A model generated the notes under the pieces. The model had not been told where the DNA came from. It saw only the letters and a program-made list of their open reading frames with translations, and made no database searches. The position numbers and the translations under genes were made by a program. From CAYYWP01 sp050176585 (lineage in GTDB: Bacteria > Desulfobacterota > Binatia > HRBIN30 > CADEER01), in assembly GCA_050176585.1 (NCBI GenBank), contig JBFXHX010000002.1, positions 124,001 to 188,000 of the forward strand: a stretch of DNA of 64,000 nt, written 5' to 3'. Of this stretch, positions 27,845-36,948 are shown in pieces (positions within the stretch are counted from its first letter, which is position 1; every line of letters starts with the position of its first letter).

Positions 27845-30391
27845 ATGGGCAGCGCGCGATCGCTCGAACCGTACCGGCGCAAGCGCTCTCCAGCGCGGAC
27901 GCCGGAGCCCTTTGGGGCCGCCGTCTCGCCGCGGCCGGTCGACGGGGGGCGGCGATTCGTGGTGCAGCAGCACGCCGCACGGCGCCTGCATTGGGATCTC
28001 CGCCTCGAGATCAACGGGGTGCTCGTGAGCTGGGCGGTGCCGAAGGGGCCGTCCGTCGACCCGAAGGAACGCCGCCTGGCCGTGCAGACCGAAGATCACC
28101 CGCTCGAGTACGCCGGCTTCGAGGGATGCATCCCAGGGGGCAATTACGGCGCCGGCGCCATGATCGTGTGGGATGTGGGCCGGTACGACAGCGCGGATGG
28201 GACCGATCCTGCCGCCGGTCTGGCGGCAGGAAAGCTCGATCTCGTCCTGCACGGTCACAAGCTGCGCGGCCGCTGGGCCCTGGTGCGCACGAAGGGCGAG
28301 GATGGGCGGCAGTGGCTCCTATTCAAGAAGCCCGACGCGGCGGCGGGCGGGGGCGAGCCGGTCGACCGGATGCCGGAATCGGTGCTCTCCGGCTTGACGG
28401 TCGCGCAGATTGCCGAAGCGGTGCGGCGGGATGCAGAGCTCGCCGCCTTGGCCGCGGGCGCCGGCGCATCTCAGGCCGCGCTCTCCGCGCGCGCGCTCGC
28501 ACCCGCACTGGCGGACACGATACGGGACCCGTTCAACCGGCGCGGGTGGCTGTTCGAGCTCAAATACGACGGCATCCGCGTACTCATCCTGCGCCGCGAC
28601 GGCGCCGCGGTGCGGTTGCGCGCGCGCAGCGGGCGAGACGTGACCGCGCAGTTCCCCGACGTCGCCGCCGCCGCGGCGCGGTTGCCGGCCGCCGATTTCG
28701 CCATCGACGGGGAGCTGATCGCGCTGGACGAACGCGGCACCGGATCCTTCGAGCGGTTGCAGAGCCGCCTCGGATTGACCAACGCGTGGGACATCGAGCG
28801 CGCCGTCGCCGCCGTGCCGCTCCAGGTGTTCGCTTTCGACCTGCTCGCAGTCGCGGGGTACGACCTGCGGGCGCTGCCGCTGCTCACCCGCAAAGCGCTG
28901 CTCCGGCACCTCGTGCCGCAGCGCGGCGTCATCCGCTATGCCGACCACGTGGAGACCGATGGCGAAGCGTTCTTCGCGGCGGCCGCCGCGCACGGCGTGG
29001 AAGGCATCGTCGCGAAGCGCGCCGAGGCGCCGTACAGCAGCGGACAGCGCAGCCGCGATTGGCTGAAGATCAAACGGCCGCGCACGGCCGATCTCGCCAT
29101 CGTCGGATTCCTGCCCGGCAAGGGCACGCGCGCGACGCTCGGCTCGCTGATGCTCGGCTGGCGCCGCAGCGGCGGGTGGGTGCACGCGGGCAATGTCGGC
29201 AGCGGCTTGCGCGAGGCGCACATCGACGAGCTGCTGCCGCGGCTGCGCGCCGCCGCGCGCGCCCAGCCGGCGTTTGCGCCCGGCGGCGACCCACTGCCGC
29301 GGGGTGCGATCTTCGTCGATCCGCAGCTGGTCGCCGAAGTGCGGTACACCGAGACGACCGCGCGCGGCGTGTTGCGCCACCCGGTGCTGCTGCGGATCCG
29401 CCGCGACAAGGTACTGGCGGAATGCGATGCGCTGGTGGAGCCCGGCGAACAGACCGAGATCGACGCCACCGCCCGGGGCGCCGGCGAACTGCCAGCTCCG
29501 CCCGAGACGGCTGCCCCGGAGCGCTTCACATCGAGCAATCTCGCCAAGGTTTTCTGGCCCGCCGACGGGTACACAAAGGGCGACTTGCTCGCGTACTACG
29601 ATGCGATCTGGCCGGCTATCGAGCCGTATCTGCGCGATCGCCCGGTGGTGCTCACCCGCTATCCGGACGGGATCGACGGCAAGTCATTCTTTCAAAAGAA
29701 CGCGCCCGAGTACGTGCCGGACTGGTTGCCGACCTGCCGCATCGAGGACACCGAGTACTTCGTCTGCAACAGCCGCGAAGCCCTGCGGTACGTCATCAAC
29801 ATGGGTTGTATCCCGCTGCACGTCTGGAGCGCGCGCCAGAGCAGCATCGAGCACCCCGATTGGGCGATCCTGGATCTCGACCCCAAACAAGCGCCGCGCC
29901 GCGACGTGATCGCCGTCGCCCGCCGGGTCCACGCGGTGCTGGACGATCTCGGCGCGCCGCATTTCGTGAAGACCTCGGGGCAGGACGGCCTGCACATACT
30001 GCTCCCGCTCGGCGGCACCCTCACGCACGATCAGGCGAAGGGGTTCGCCGAGGTGCTGGCGCGGGTGGTGGTCGCGGAGCTCCCGGACATCGCGACGGTG
30101 GCGCGCGCGCTCGGCCACCGCGGCGGCAAGGTGTACGTCGACTTCCTGCAAAATGGGTTCGGCAAGACCATCGCCGCGCCGTTCTCGGTCCGCCCGCGCC
30201 CGGGCGCACCGGTCTCGATGCCGCTGGTCTGGAGCGAGGTCAACGCGCGCCTCGATCCTCTGCGGTGGACGATCGCAACGACACCGGCGCGGATCGGCGA
30301 GCGAGGCGATCCGATGCGCGCACTGTTGGAGACGCGGATCGACGTCGCGACGATGCTCGCGGCGCTCCAGGAGCACCTCGCAACCGCATAG
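27845..30391 (+). CDS. ligD: ATP-dependent DNA ligase D (phosphoesterase-ligase-polymerase)
   Basis: This 848-residue multidomain repair enzyme has the order phosphoesterase, ligase, polymerase, as in Pseudomonas and opposite to Mycobacterium. The N-terminal 3'-phosphoesterase domain (about 35-160) shows FVVQQHAARRLHWDLRLE and CIPGGNYGAGAMI. The ligase nucleotidyl lysine is K240 in ELKYDGIRVL, with EGIVAKRAEAPY downstream. The C-terminal primase-like polymerase (about 555-840) has the metal pair D677/D679 in ILDLDP. With Ku it repairs double-strand breaks by end joining. All three catalytic centres look intact. Confidence 0.96.
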   Translation: MGSARSLEPYRRKRSPARTPEPFGAAVSPRPVDGGRRFVVQQHAARRLHWDLRLEINGVLVSWAVPKGPSVDPKERRLAVQTEDHPLEYAGFEGCIPGGNYGAGAMIVWDVGRYDSADGTDPAAGLAAGKLDLVLHGHKLRGRWALVRTKGEDGRQWLLFKKPDAAAGGGEPVDRMPESVLSGLTVAQIAEAVRRDAELAALAAGAGASQAALSARALAPALADTIRDPFNRRGWLFELKYDGIRVLILRRDGAAVRLRARSGRDVTAQFPDVAAAAARLPAADFAIDGELIALDERGTGSFERLQSRLGLTNAWDIERAVAAVPLQVFAFDLLAVAGYDLRALPLLTRKALLRHLVPQRGVIRYADHVETDGEAFFAAAAAHGVEGIVAKRAEAPYSSGQRSRDWLKIKRPRTADLAIVGFLPGKGTRATLGSLMLGWRRSGGWVHAGNVGSGLREAHIDELLPRLRAAARAQPAFAPGGDPLPRGAIFVDPQLVAEVRYTETTARGVLRHPVLLRIRRDKVLAECDALVEPGEQTEIDATARGAGELPAPPETAAPERFTSSNLAKVFWPADGYTKGDLLAYYDAIWPAIEPYLRDRPVVLTRYPDGIDGKSFFQKNAPEYVPDWLPTCRIEDTEYFVCNSREALRYVINMGCIPLHVWSARQSSIEHPDWAILDLDPKQAPRRDVIAVARRVHAVLDDLGAPHFVKTSGQDGLHILLPLGGTLTHDQAKGFAEVLARVVVAELPDIATVARALGHRGGKVYVDFLQNGFGKTIAAPFSVRPRPGAPVSMPLVWSEVNARLDPLRWTIATTPARIGERGDPMRALLETRIDVATMLAALQEHLATA

Positions 30392-30400
30392 CGAATTGCA

Positions 30401-30441
30401 CGCGGAGCGGTCCCGCGGCCCTTGCCCCGACCCGCTCCGCG
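30401..30441 (+). terminator. Hairpin downstream of ligD
   Basis: CGCGGAGCGG at 30401-30410 pairs perfectly with CCGCTCCGCG at 30432-30441 across a 21-base loop, ten bases after the ligD stop. There is no T-run, so it may be a rho-independent-like or RNA-stabilising hairpin. The rest of 30392-30616 shows no gene. Confidence 0.35.
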
Positions 30442-30616
30442 GTTGACCAGCTGTGGCGCGCCCAAAGCATTGCCACTGCGAGTACCGGCCCGAGCAATCC
30501 GAACCTTGATCATCGGCGTAGCTGACTGTGGCGATCCGAAATGCGTTTTATGCAGGTGAGCGCGGCGGCGGTCGGAGCGCACGGATTCGATTCCGCCGCC
30601 GGCGCTGGAGGCTGCC

Positions 30617-31171
30617 ATGGTGAATCGCGCCCGAGTGCTAGCGTCGTTGTTTCTGGTCTTCGCCATCCCGTCGCTGTGGGGGTGCGCTGTGAAGACCGAG
30701 CCTGATTACGCATTTCAAACGATCTGGACCAAGCCGCACGCGGATTGGCGGAAATACACCGAAATCGCGGTCGGATCCGTCGACACGGCGGAGGTCCGCG
30801 AAGCGGACACGCAGGCGCTCGCGACGTACACGGAACAGGCGCTCAAGAATGCCCTCCGGCGTTACCCACATCCGCGGCTGCAACTGGTCAACAGCCCGGG
30901 CCCAAAGACAGTGATCCTGGATACGGCGCTGATCGGATGGGCCGAACAGGCGTCCGGTGAGTTCGGTATGGAAAGCAAGCTACGCGATGCGAGGAGTGGC
31001 GAGGTCCTCGCGAGCATCCACGACCGGGAGACCGCCATGGATGCACCGGTGCAATCGGTCGTCGATGCGTGGGCGCTCCAGCTCGCGAGCTTGATGAACT
31101 CACACCATACGCCCCACTCGCCGTTCCGAACCGTCTACCATCCGTGGCCGGCGATCATGTATTGGCACTAG
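30617..31171 (+). CDS. Putative lipoprotein, DUF3313-like
   Basis: The 184-residue exported protein has a lipobox ending at C23 (PSLWGC) after a hydrophobic leader, so it is probably a membrane-anchored lipoprotein. A GGAGG at 30607-30611 supports ATG 30617. The segment ESKLRDARSGEVLASIHDRE resembles DUF3313 or DUF4136-type lipoproteins, where a similar strand describes a conserved beta core, but I am not certain of the family. Its function is unknown. It stands between ligD and the convergent metal-binding protein gene, with no obvious operon. Confidence 0.65.
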   Translation: MVNRARVLASLFLVFAIPSLWGCAVKTEPDYAFQTIWTKPHADWRKYTEIAVGSVDTAEVREADTQALATYTEQALKNALRRYPHPRLQLVNSPGPKTVILDTALIGWAEQASGEFGMESKLRDARSGEVLASIHDRETAMDAPVQSVVDAWALQLASLMNSHHTPHSPFRTVYHPWPAIMYWH

Positions 31172-31314
31172 CCGTATCGGCGACGCGCTCGTAACCCGCT
31201 CGAACACCGCGCTGCGCGAGGCGGGAATTCCGCAATTGCCGACTGCGGCGTCCGGTGAAGATCGCGTTGCGCCGCCAAGCGGCGATTGCCGCTTCGGGGC
31301 GCCCGTGCAGCAGT

Positions 31315-32385
31315 TCAGTCGCTAGCGCGCAACGCCTCCACCACGCTGGTGACGTTGTAGTTGACCATGTCGAGATATCCGTCCGTTCCCGGTCGCGCAC
31401 CGACCTGGTTCGCCATGCGGACCACGCGGGCACCGGTCTCCCGGGCGACCAGATCGGCATGGCGCGGATCGTAGTAGGCGGCGGCGAGAATCAGTGGTAC
31501 CTCTCTGGCCTGCATCATCTCCACGACCTCGCGCAGGTGCTTGGTGGTGGGCGGAACGCCGGGCTTGGGCTCTAGATCCCCCGCAATCTGCAAGCCGAAG
31601 CGGCGGGCGAAGTAGGGCCACATGGGGTGATCGTCCACCGCCTTGGTGCCATAGTACGGCGCCAGCTGCCCGAGCCAGCCGCCGAGCTGCTCCAATTCCC
31701 CCTGTTTCTCTAGGAACGGCGTCAACTTGCCGTACTCGGCCAAGGTGGCGAGCTTCTCAGCCCCATACTTCCGCGCCAGCACCGGGCCGACCAGGGCATC
31801 ATCGAGCCGCGCCTTGAAATCGTCGTAGCGCGCCGCGAAATACGACGCCTCGGCCGGGCGCGTGGCCGACAGCACGTCGCGGATGAGCGCGGCGACCTTG
31901 AGGCCCATCAAAGGATCGACGAGATAGTGCGGGTTGCCCCACGGGTGGACATCGCCCATCGACCGATCGATCGGGACCGAGGGAACATTGAGCGGACTGA
32001 TGACCGCCGAGGCATCGACGTAACCCACACTGCCGGGTTGGATCCGCGGGTTGCGCGCGCCGTCGATGAGCACGGGCACGTAGCCCATCTCGAGGTCCAG
32101 GCCGTTGACCACCAGCAGGTCGGCGCTGTTGAGGGCCTTGACATAACTCGGCCTGGCTTCGACGAAGTGCGGATCTTCGCTCGGCTTCGCCAGCACCGAC
32201 ACCGAAACGCGTTCACCCCCGACGACGCGCACCAAAGCGCCGAGATCCGGGGTCGACGCCACGACCTGGATTGGAGAAACGGCCACGGCCGGCCGCGCGG
32301 CCAAACAGCTCAGGAAGACGGAGAGTGTCACAGCCGCACAGTCAGCCGCGGTCGCGCCCCGCGAGGTTCGACTTCTGCTCCACAT
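31315..32385 (-). CDS. ZnuA/TroA-type metal ABC transporter substrate-binding protein
   Basis: The 356-residue periplasmic protein has a signal peptide (about residues 1-36) and the metal-binding protein fold of cluster A-I. Candidate ligands are the His residues in the MGDVHPWGNPHYLVDP segment and the DDHPMWPYF and YYDPRHADL segments. The QVVASTPDLGALVRVVGGE opening is typical of the family. It delivers Zn or Mn to an inner-membrane permease. ATG 32385 follows AAAGGA at suitable spacing. It lies 15 bases after the stop of the outer-membrane protein gene, so both are in one operon. Znu-type permease and ATPase genes are not next to it, which is unusual. Confidence 0.8.
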   Translation of the reverse strand: MWSRSRTSRGATAADCAAVTLSVFLSCLAARPAVAVSPIQVVASTPDLGALVRVVGGERVSVSVLAKPSEDPHFVEARPSYVKALNSADLLVVNGLDLEMGYVPVLIDGARNPRIQPGSVGYVDASAVISPLNVPSVPIDRSMGDVHPWGNPHYLVDPLMGLKVAALIRDVLSATRPAEASYFAARYDDFKARLDDALVGPVLARKYGAEKLATLAEYGKLTPFLEKQGELEQLGGWLGQLAPYYGTKAVDDHPMWPYFARRFGLQIAGDLEPKPGVPPTTKHLREVVEMMQAREVPLILAAAYYDPRHADLVARETGARVVRMANQVGARPGTDGYLDMVNYNVTSVVEALRASD

Positions 32386-32400
32386 GGGTCGGTCCTTTCC

Positions 32401-34002
32401 TCAATATTTGTGCGCCGGGTGGGTGCCGTAGAGCACCTCGAAGCCCAGCCATACGCTGGAGGCGCTATGGTCGCCGGGCAGAAACTTGGCATTGTCGAAG
32501 TTGTACTGCAGGCGAATGCGCGAAAACTCCGAAGGCTGATAGACCAGCAACGGCGAGATGCGCAGTCGATCGTCGCGGAACGGGTCCCCCTGCCGGCTCA
32601 CCAGTGATCCGTCCATCACGCTGCGCCCGCTGCCGCTGGCGTATTCGGCGCGCAAGCCGAGCGCCCACGGGTGTTTGAACCCCCACAGCACGTAGGAATA
32701 GAACCCGTAGTCGCGCAGGAGGGCGCCGGGAAGGTTGTTGGGAAAATCGACCATCGCTTCCTCCTCGCCGCCGCCGTGGGAATGATCATGACCGCCGCCC
32801 GTCTCTTCGGCTTGCGTCCCGGCGATGAACCAATCGGCCGTGTAGTCGCGCTTCATGGCCTCGGTCTGCCAGACGACGAACGGCCAGCCGCGGAAGTTCT
32901 CCGCCGGCCTCCATTTGAACGTCAGGTCAGTGCCGTAGATGAACGTCTGAGCACCGACGCCCGTCGAGTTCGGACCGTACAAGCCGGAGAACCCGAGAAG
33001 GCCCGTGATCTCGTCCGACACTTCCCAGAAATTGGCGAAACGGGCGAGGTAGAGGAGGTCACCGAGGTTATTCACGTCCGTGGTGACGGCCGGCCGCCCG
33101 CCGATACCTGCCTCGCCGTTCAGAAAGCTCTGGGTGAGGTCGAACTCGTCCGCGTCGGTGACGCCGACGTCAACTTCGGAGAACCACGGCAACGGGGCGA
33201 GCCAGCTCAGCTCAGCACCGACCGAACGGAGGCCTTCCGGCCCCATCAGCCGAGTGTTGATGACGGGCTGGTCTATGAAGGTCCACGCGTGCGCATGCGT
33301 GGGGTTGATGCGGCCGAAAGGGAGTAGAAAATACCCGCCGCGCAGCCGCAGATCGTATGGAAGCGAGGTAGTGGTAATGAATGCCTCTTCCAGCTCGACG
33401 AAGCTGTCGGTGAACACGATGTGCGCTTCGCCTAGAAAATAGGGATCGACGGCACCGGCAAAAGAGAGCTCGCCTTGCTGCAAAGTAAAACCGCGCCGTG
33501 TGGGATCGTGCGCGCCGCCTTGGAGATCGCGTAAGGTCTGGCCGTTTTCCGTCGACCAACCGGCCGCAACCAGGGTGTCGAACGAGACGTCGATGAGGCG
33601 CAACTGCGCTCCACCGACGCGGCGCGCCAGCAGCGCCGGTAGATCGGCCACGGCACCGGTCCGCGCCGGCTGCGTCACGTCCGTCGGCGGTCGCACCTCG
33701 GCCAGCGCTTTGTCGATCTCGGTCTGCACGCTCGGCGTGGGAGCGGCCGCCTGAGCGGGCGGGCGCTTGGCCGGTTCCGCAGGCGCCCCTACCGTGCTGA
33801 GATGATCCAGCCGCTGCTCGAGCTGCTGGATTTGTTTCTGCTGCTCGGCATTGACGCGGATGAGCTCCTGCATTTGCCGCTTCAGTGTCTCCAACTCGGC
33901 CTCAGGCTGAGCGAGCACGGGCGGCGCAAACGGCGCAATGCCCAATGCGGCGAAGAACAATACGACACGCGGCAGAGCGCGCGCGCGAGGCACGTGATCC
34001 AT
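32401..34002 (-). CDS. Outer-membrane porin-like protein with His-rich loop
   Basis: The 533-residue exported protein has a cleavable leader ending near PPVLA, then an 80-residue heptad-rich coiled-coil stretch (LKRQMQELIRVNAEQQKQIQ onwards) and a Pro/Ala linker. A long beta-rich C-terminal region follows (many alternating aromatic residues; the last residue is Tyr after TYTHP-like strands), as in phosphate-selective or OprO-like porins. Around residues 402-411 a loop carries GGGHDHSHGGGEEE, which could bind zinc or nickel. The gene is first in an operon with the metal-binding protein. A GGAG lies nine bases before ATG 34002. The exact family is not established. Confidence 0.7.
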   Translation of the reverse strand: MDHVPRARALPRVVLFFAALGIAPFAPPVLAQPEAELETLKRQMQELIRVNAEQQKQIQQLEQRLDHLSTVGAPAEPAKRPPAQAAAPTPSVQTEIDKALAEVRPPTDVTQPARTGAVADLPALLARRVGGAQLRLIDVSFDTLVAAGWSTENGQTLRDLQGGAHDPTRRGFTLQQGELSFAGAVDPYFLGEAHIVFTDSFVELEEAFITTTSLPYDLRLRGGYFLLPFGRINPTHAHAWTFIDQPVINTRLMGPEGLRSVGAELSWLAPLPWFSEVDVGVTDADEFDLTQSFLNGEAGIGGRPAVTTDVNNLGDLLYLARFANFWEVSDEITGLLGFSGLYGPNSTGVGAQTFIYGTDLTFKWRPAENFRGWPFVVWQTEAMKRDYTADWFIAGTQAEETGGGHDHSHGGGEEEAMVDFPNNLPGALLRDYGFYSYVLWGFKHPWALGLRAEYASGSGRSVMDGSLVSRQGDPFRDDRLRISPLLVYQPSEFSRIRLQYNFDNAKFLPGDHSASSVWLGFEVLYGTHPAHKY

Positions 34003-34119
34003 GATGGCTGTCTCCTCGAGACTGAGAGCCCGGCGCGCGCGATGGCACGCCGTCTCCCCTGGCCGCTGCTAGCAGCGTCGGGAAACCGACCGAGTACTAC
34101 GACGGGTCGAAGGAGCTCT

Positions 34120-34485
34120 TCAGGAGGACACGCCAGGCGGCGCGCGTGGTGCAGCGCGTGAGAGGCTCGAAGCGGATGCGCACTGCTGCGGCGCATCCCG
34201 CCACGCGGTGGAGATCGAGCACGGGTCGAAGCTGGGTACGGCGGCGAGGAGGCTGCTCTTCCCGCTGGCGAGCGCGCCACACCAAACGCACGCCGACGGC
34301 TCATGCGCGACGCACTGGGTATCGTCCGCGGCCCACTCGGCATCGCCAGAAGCGCCGATGGGTGCAGAGCCGCACAATTGGGCAGCGTGCGATCGGTGCA
34401 CAGCCGGCAGAATCACCTGGATGGCAAGCGCGACACCGCACAGCGCCATCGCGCAGGCGGGGCGGATTCCGTTCCGGCCGGTCAT
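34120..34485 (-). CDS. Small Cys/His-rich membrane protein (DUF2946-like)
   Basis: The 121-residue protein has one membrane segment or leader (MALCGVALAIQVILPAVHRS) and then a Cys/His-rich tail with QCVAHEPSACVWCGAL, a CxxC preceded by His. Small proteins of this shape (DUF2946-type) often sit in copper or other metal loci. ATG 34485 begins MTGRNGIRPAC; the frame is open to 34647, but the extra residues are not membrane-like. It lies upstream of the outer-membrane protein gene in the same direction, and is divergent from a similar small gene at 34727. Confidence 0.55.
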   Translation of the reverse strand: MTGRNGIRPACAMALCGVALAIQVILPAVHRSHAAQLCGSAPIGASGDAEWAADDTQCVAHEPSACVWCGALASGKSSLLAAVPSFDPCSISTAWRDAPQQCASASSLSRAAPRAPPGVSS

Positions 34486-34726
34486 CGTACGTGGCGCAGC
34501 TAAACAGACACACGGCGCATCCGCAACCCGCTCAGAACGACGCGCCGATGCCACCGCGCGCGGCGAATGGGTCGCATTGATCAGCGGGTTGCAGATGTCA
34601 CTGACACGTCGGAGAGTCCGCCGCGTGAGGTTCCAGACCATCTTCAAAACGCGGCTTTGAGGATCCCCAACGGCCAGCGCAGTTCAGATTGACCCGCCCA
34701 ACGGCGCTTTGTTACGGTGCGCCCTC

Positions 34727-35032
34727 GTGATCCGAACCGCGCAAAGCTCTTCACGGCGTCGGGGGCTGGTCCCGCTGGTGCTGGCGATCGCGTTGGCCGC
34801 CCAATTGGGCGCGTGGGTGCACACGGCGATCCACAGCGAGGCGTTCGGGTCGCGAGCGGAATGCACGACTTGCGCGTGGGCGAAGCACAATCCCGCTGCA
34901 GTCAGCGCCGGCAGTTACGAGCCGCTGCCGCTCGTCGCGCTCGCCGAACCTGCGCCGCCCTCGCATCGCCCCGGCCAGAGCATCGACCGCGCGGAACCCA
35001 GCGGCCGCGCCCCTCCCAGCGCGTGCGCCTAA
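34727..35032 (+). CDS. Small Cys/His membrane protein
   Basis: The 101-residue predicted protein has an N-terminal membrane segment (LVPLVLAIALAAQLGAWVHT) followed by IHSEAFGSRAECTTCAWAKH, a His followed by CxxC. It resembles the divergent small protein at 34120-34485 in layout, and both flank a 241-base spacer. Start GTG 34727 is used; an alternative TTG at 34709 is possible. Its role is unknown. Location inside the metal-acquisition island suggests a metal-related function, which is inference. Confidence 0.5.
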   Translation: MIRTAQSSSRRRGLVPLVLAIALAAQLGAWVHTAIHSEAFGSRAECTTCAWAKHNPAAVSAGSYEPLPLVALAEPAPPSHRPGQSIDRAEPSGRAPPSACA

Positions 35033-35215
35033 GGGCGCGTTTCTCCGCATTCGGCGCGCGCCCATAGGCGGCCGGTGCACCCGTTTGGCCGCGCTCTCAT
35101 CGCGGCATGCGGGTGCTGGGTGGATGTCCTGCCGGGCGCGCCGGTCTGCTTCGCCCGCGCTCGCGTATCGCATCGCCCGCACGGCTCCAGCGCGGGCCTT
35201 GTCCTGGGAGGAGTA

Positions 35216-35839
35216 ATGCAAAGAACGACAACCACTCTGCTTAAGTGGCTTCGCGCATCGCGCTCGCTGGCCGGCGCTGCCGCAGTGGCGGCGCTGGTCA
35301 GCGGCAGTGGCTGCGGATCCGGCGACCCGCCGCCCGGCTTCTTCTTCTTCACGCTCGAAGAAGGCACGCCCGTGGACATCGAGATCACGGCGATCACCGC
35401 TGATCCCGGCACGACTGCCGCGCTCAAGTTGCACGACGTTGTGCTCGATGAACCCTCCGAAAGCATACAGATTGGCCAGGCGGTGGAAGGCCTCCACGTC
35501 CACCCCGAATGGCTGGCGACCGCACCGGGCGGTCCGTTCGTCGCCTACACGTTCAGCATCTCATTCCGCCTCACCACCGAGTCAGCCACATACGAGGACT
35601 CGGACGAGTACACTGCTCTGCTCCAGCTGACATCGGAACCGCCGAGCCCGGATCAGCACGAGAGCGAGATCTTCATCGGCTCGACGCGACAAGGCGGCGG
35701 GCAGTTGGCGGCGCAGTACGACTTCGACGAGCCGATTCTGCTCTTTTTCGACCAATGTCTAATCGGCGGCGAGCAGCCCTGCACCGGCGGCATCGCGCTG
35801 TACAGCAACACCGACCCGGGCTTTGCGCCGCACGAGTGA
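35216..35839 (+). CDS. Exported lipoprotein-like protein with HxHP-x-W motif
   Basis: The 207-residue protein has a leader ending at a possible lipid-modified C33. Residues 94-99 read HVHPEW (H94, H96, W99). Its beta-strand pattern (YTFSISFRLTTESATYEDSD) resembles zinc-associated surface proteins such as the cyanobacterial all3515 type, but that relation is from memory. The C-terminus repeats a motif, GGIALYSNTDPGFAPHE, that is also in the next gene (GGITLYSRTEPGFNAL). GGGAGGAG before ATG 35216 supports the start. It is in tandem with its relative at 36027. Confidence 0.6.
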   Translation: MQRTTTTLLKWLRASRSLAGAAAVAALVSGSGCGSGDPPPGFFFFTLEEGTPVDIEITAITADPGTTAALKLHDVVLDEPSESIQIGQAVEGLHVHPEWLATAPGGPFVAYTFSISFRLTTESATYEDSDEYTALLQLTSEPPSPDQHESEIFIGSTRQGGGQLAAQYDFDEPILLFFDQCLIGGEQPCTGGIALYSNTDPGFAPHE

Positions 35840-36026
35840 TGTCGGCGAAGGCGGTCCACGCCCCTCCGGCGCCGCGGGTCTGGACGGGTCGCGCAAGCGA
35901 CCGTCAGCCCGGCACCGGGAGGGACGTGCGCACTGCCGAGGCTCCGGATCTGGAGCGTCACTGCGCCGCATGACGAGGATGTGCGAGAGCGGAACACCCG
36001 CTGCGGCGCGGCGGCAGGAGGAACCG

Positions 36027-36872
36027 ATGAGACACGCGTCGGCGTTGGGTCTGCTCGCCGCATGGATCGCGACCGTTGCGGCGCAATCCGGCCTTGCCCA
36101 GCACGGAAGCGACATGCTGATCGCCTCGAGCGCGAACGGGAGCGGCGCACTGGTGCTCGACTACGACTTCCCGGCGCGGATCGTGGTTACCGAAAGTTTC
36201 AAAGCGGGCGGCATCACGCTCTACAGCCGTACGGAGCCCGGCTTCAACGCGCTGATGGTCGACCGCCCAGCCGAGGGGTTGTTCGCGCTCGACAGCGATA
36301 CCGCAGTGCGCTGCGCGATCACGGATATCGAGGAAGGCGCGTCGGTACACATCAATGGTACGACTCTGGACGCGATCGACGAGACCGCGGTCATCGGCAG
36401 CGCGCCACACCTGCACGTGCATCCGATCTGGCGTCTCACCCTGCCGGATGGCGTGATCGCCACCCGGCGCATCAGATTTTCGCTGACCGGCACGCGCGGC
36501 TATAACGACTCCGTTCACTACGAAGCGCAGCTCACCAATGACCCGAGCGGCGCACTCGCATCACCGACGCCCAGTCCCACGGCCATCCCGCCGAGCCCCA
36601 TCCACACTGCGAGCATCACGCCCACCGCAGTCGCGAGCACACGCGCCACGGCCGCCCGCACCCCATCCGCTCCGCTCCCGCAGTGTCCGGGGGACTGCGA
36701 CGACAACGGCATCGTGGCGGTGAACGAGATCATCGCCGCGGTCAACATCGCCCTCGCCGCTGCGCCGATCGCCAGTTGCCCGGCGATCGATCGCGACGGT
36801 AACCAAACCGTGAGCGTGAGTGAGCTCGTTCGCGCGGTGCATATGGCGCTGAGCGGTTGCGCATCGGGGTGA
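36027..36872 (+). CDS. Exported HxHxHP-W protein with C-terminal cysteine-capped EF-hand module
   Basis: The 281-residue protein has a cleavable leader (residues 1-24). Residues 30-170 form a domain related to the protein at 35216: it shares GGITLYSRTEPGFNAL and an HLHVHPIW motif (H128, H130, H132, W135). A Ser/Thr/Pro linker (about 175-215) leads to residues 220-278, a 59-residue double EF-hand module with Cys at its positions 1, 5, 32 and 59. This module is the same type as in the sugar dehydrogenase and the metalloprotease. AGGAGG at 36016-36022 precedes ATG 36027. The gene follows its relative after 187 bases. Confidence 0.65.
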   Translation: MRHASALGLLAAWIATVAAQSGLAQHGSDMLIASSANGSGALVLDYDFPARIVVTESFKAGGITLYSRTEPGFNALMVDRPAEGLFALDSDTAVRCAITDIEEGASVHINGTTLDAIDETAVIGSAPHLHVHPIWRLTLPDGVIATRRIRFSLTGTRGYNDSVHYEAQLTNDPSGALASPTPSPTAIPPSPIHTASITPTAVASTRATAARTPSAPLPQCPGDCDDNGIVAVNEIIAAVNIALAAAPIASCPAIDRDGNQTVSVSELVRAVHMALSGCASG

Positions 36873-36948
36873 TTGCGCCGTCGCTGATATGAGACGGGGC
36901 GGATCGCGCCTCCGCGTCGCGGCGGCCGCACTCGGCGCGCGAGCCGGC

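Noticed and set aside
27268..30525. A 1085-residue open frame in another frame across ku and ligD
   Set aside because: It is rich in Arg/Pro/Ala, overlaps two strongly supported genes in different frames, and shows no family motifs. Long shadow frames are expected at this G+C.
34486..34726. A Zur box in the spacer of the metal island
   Set aside because: Only a short TGTCACTGACA palindrome was seen. It does not resemble a known Zur operator strongly enough to call.
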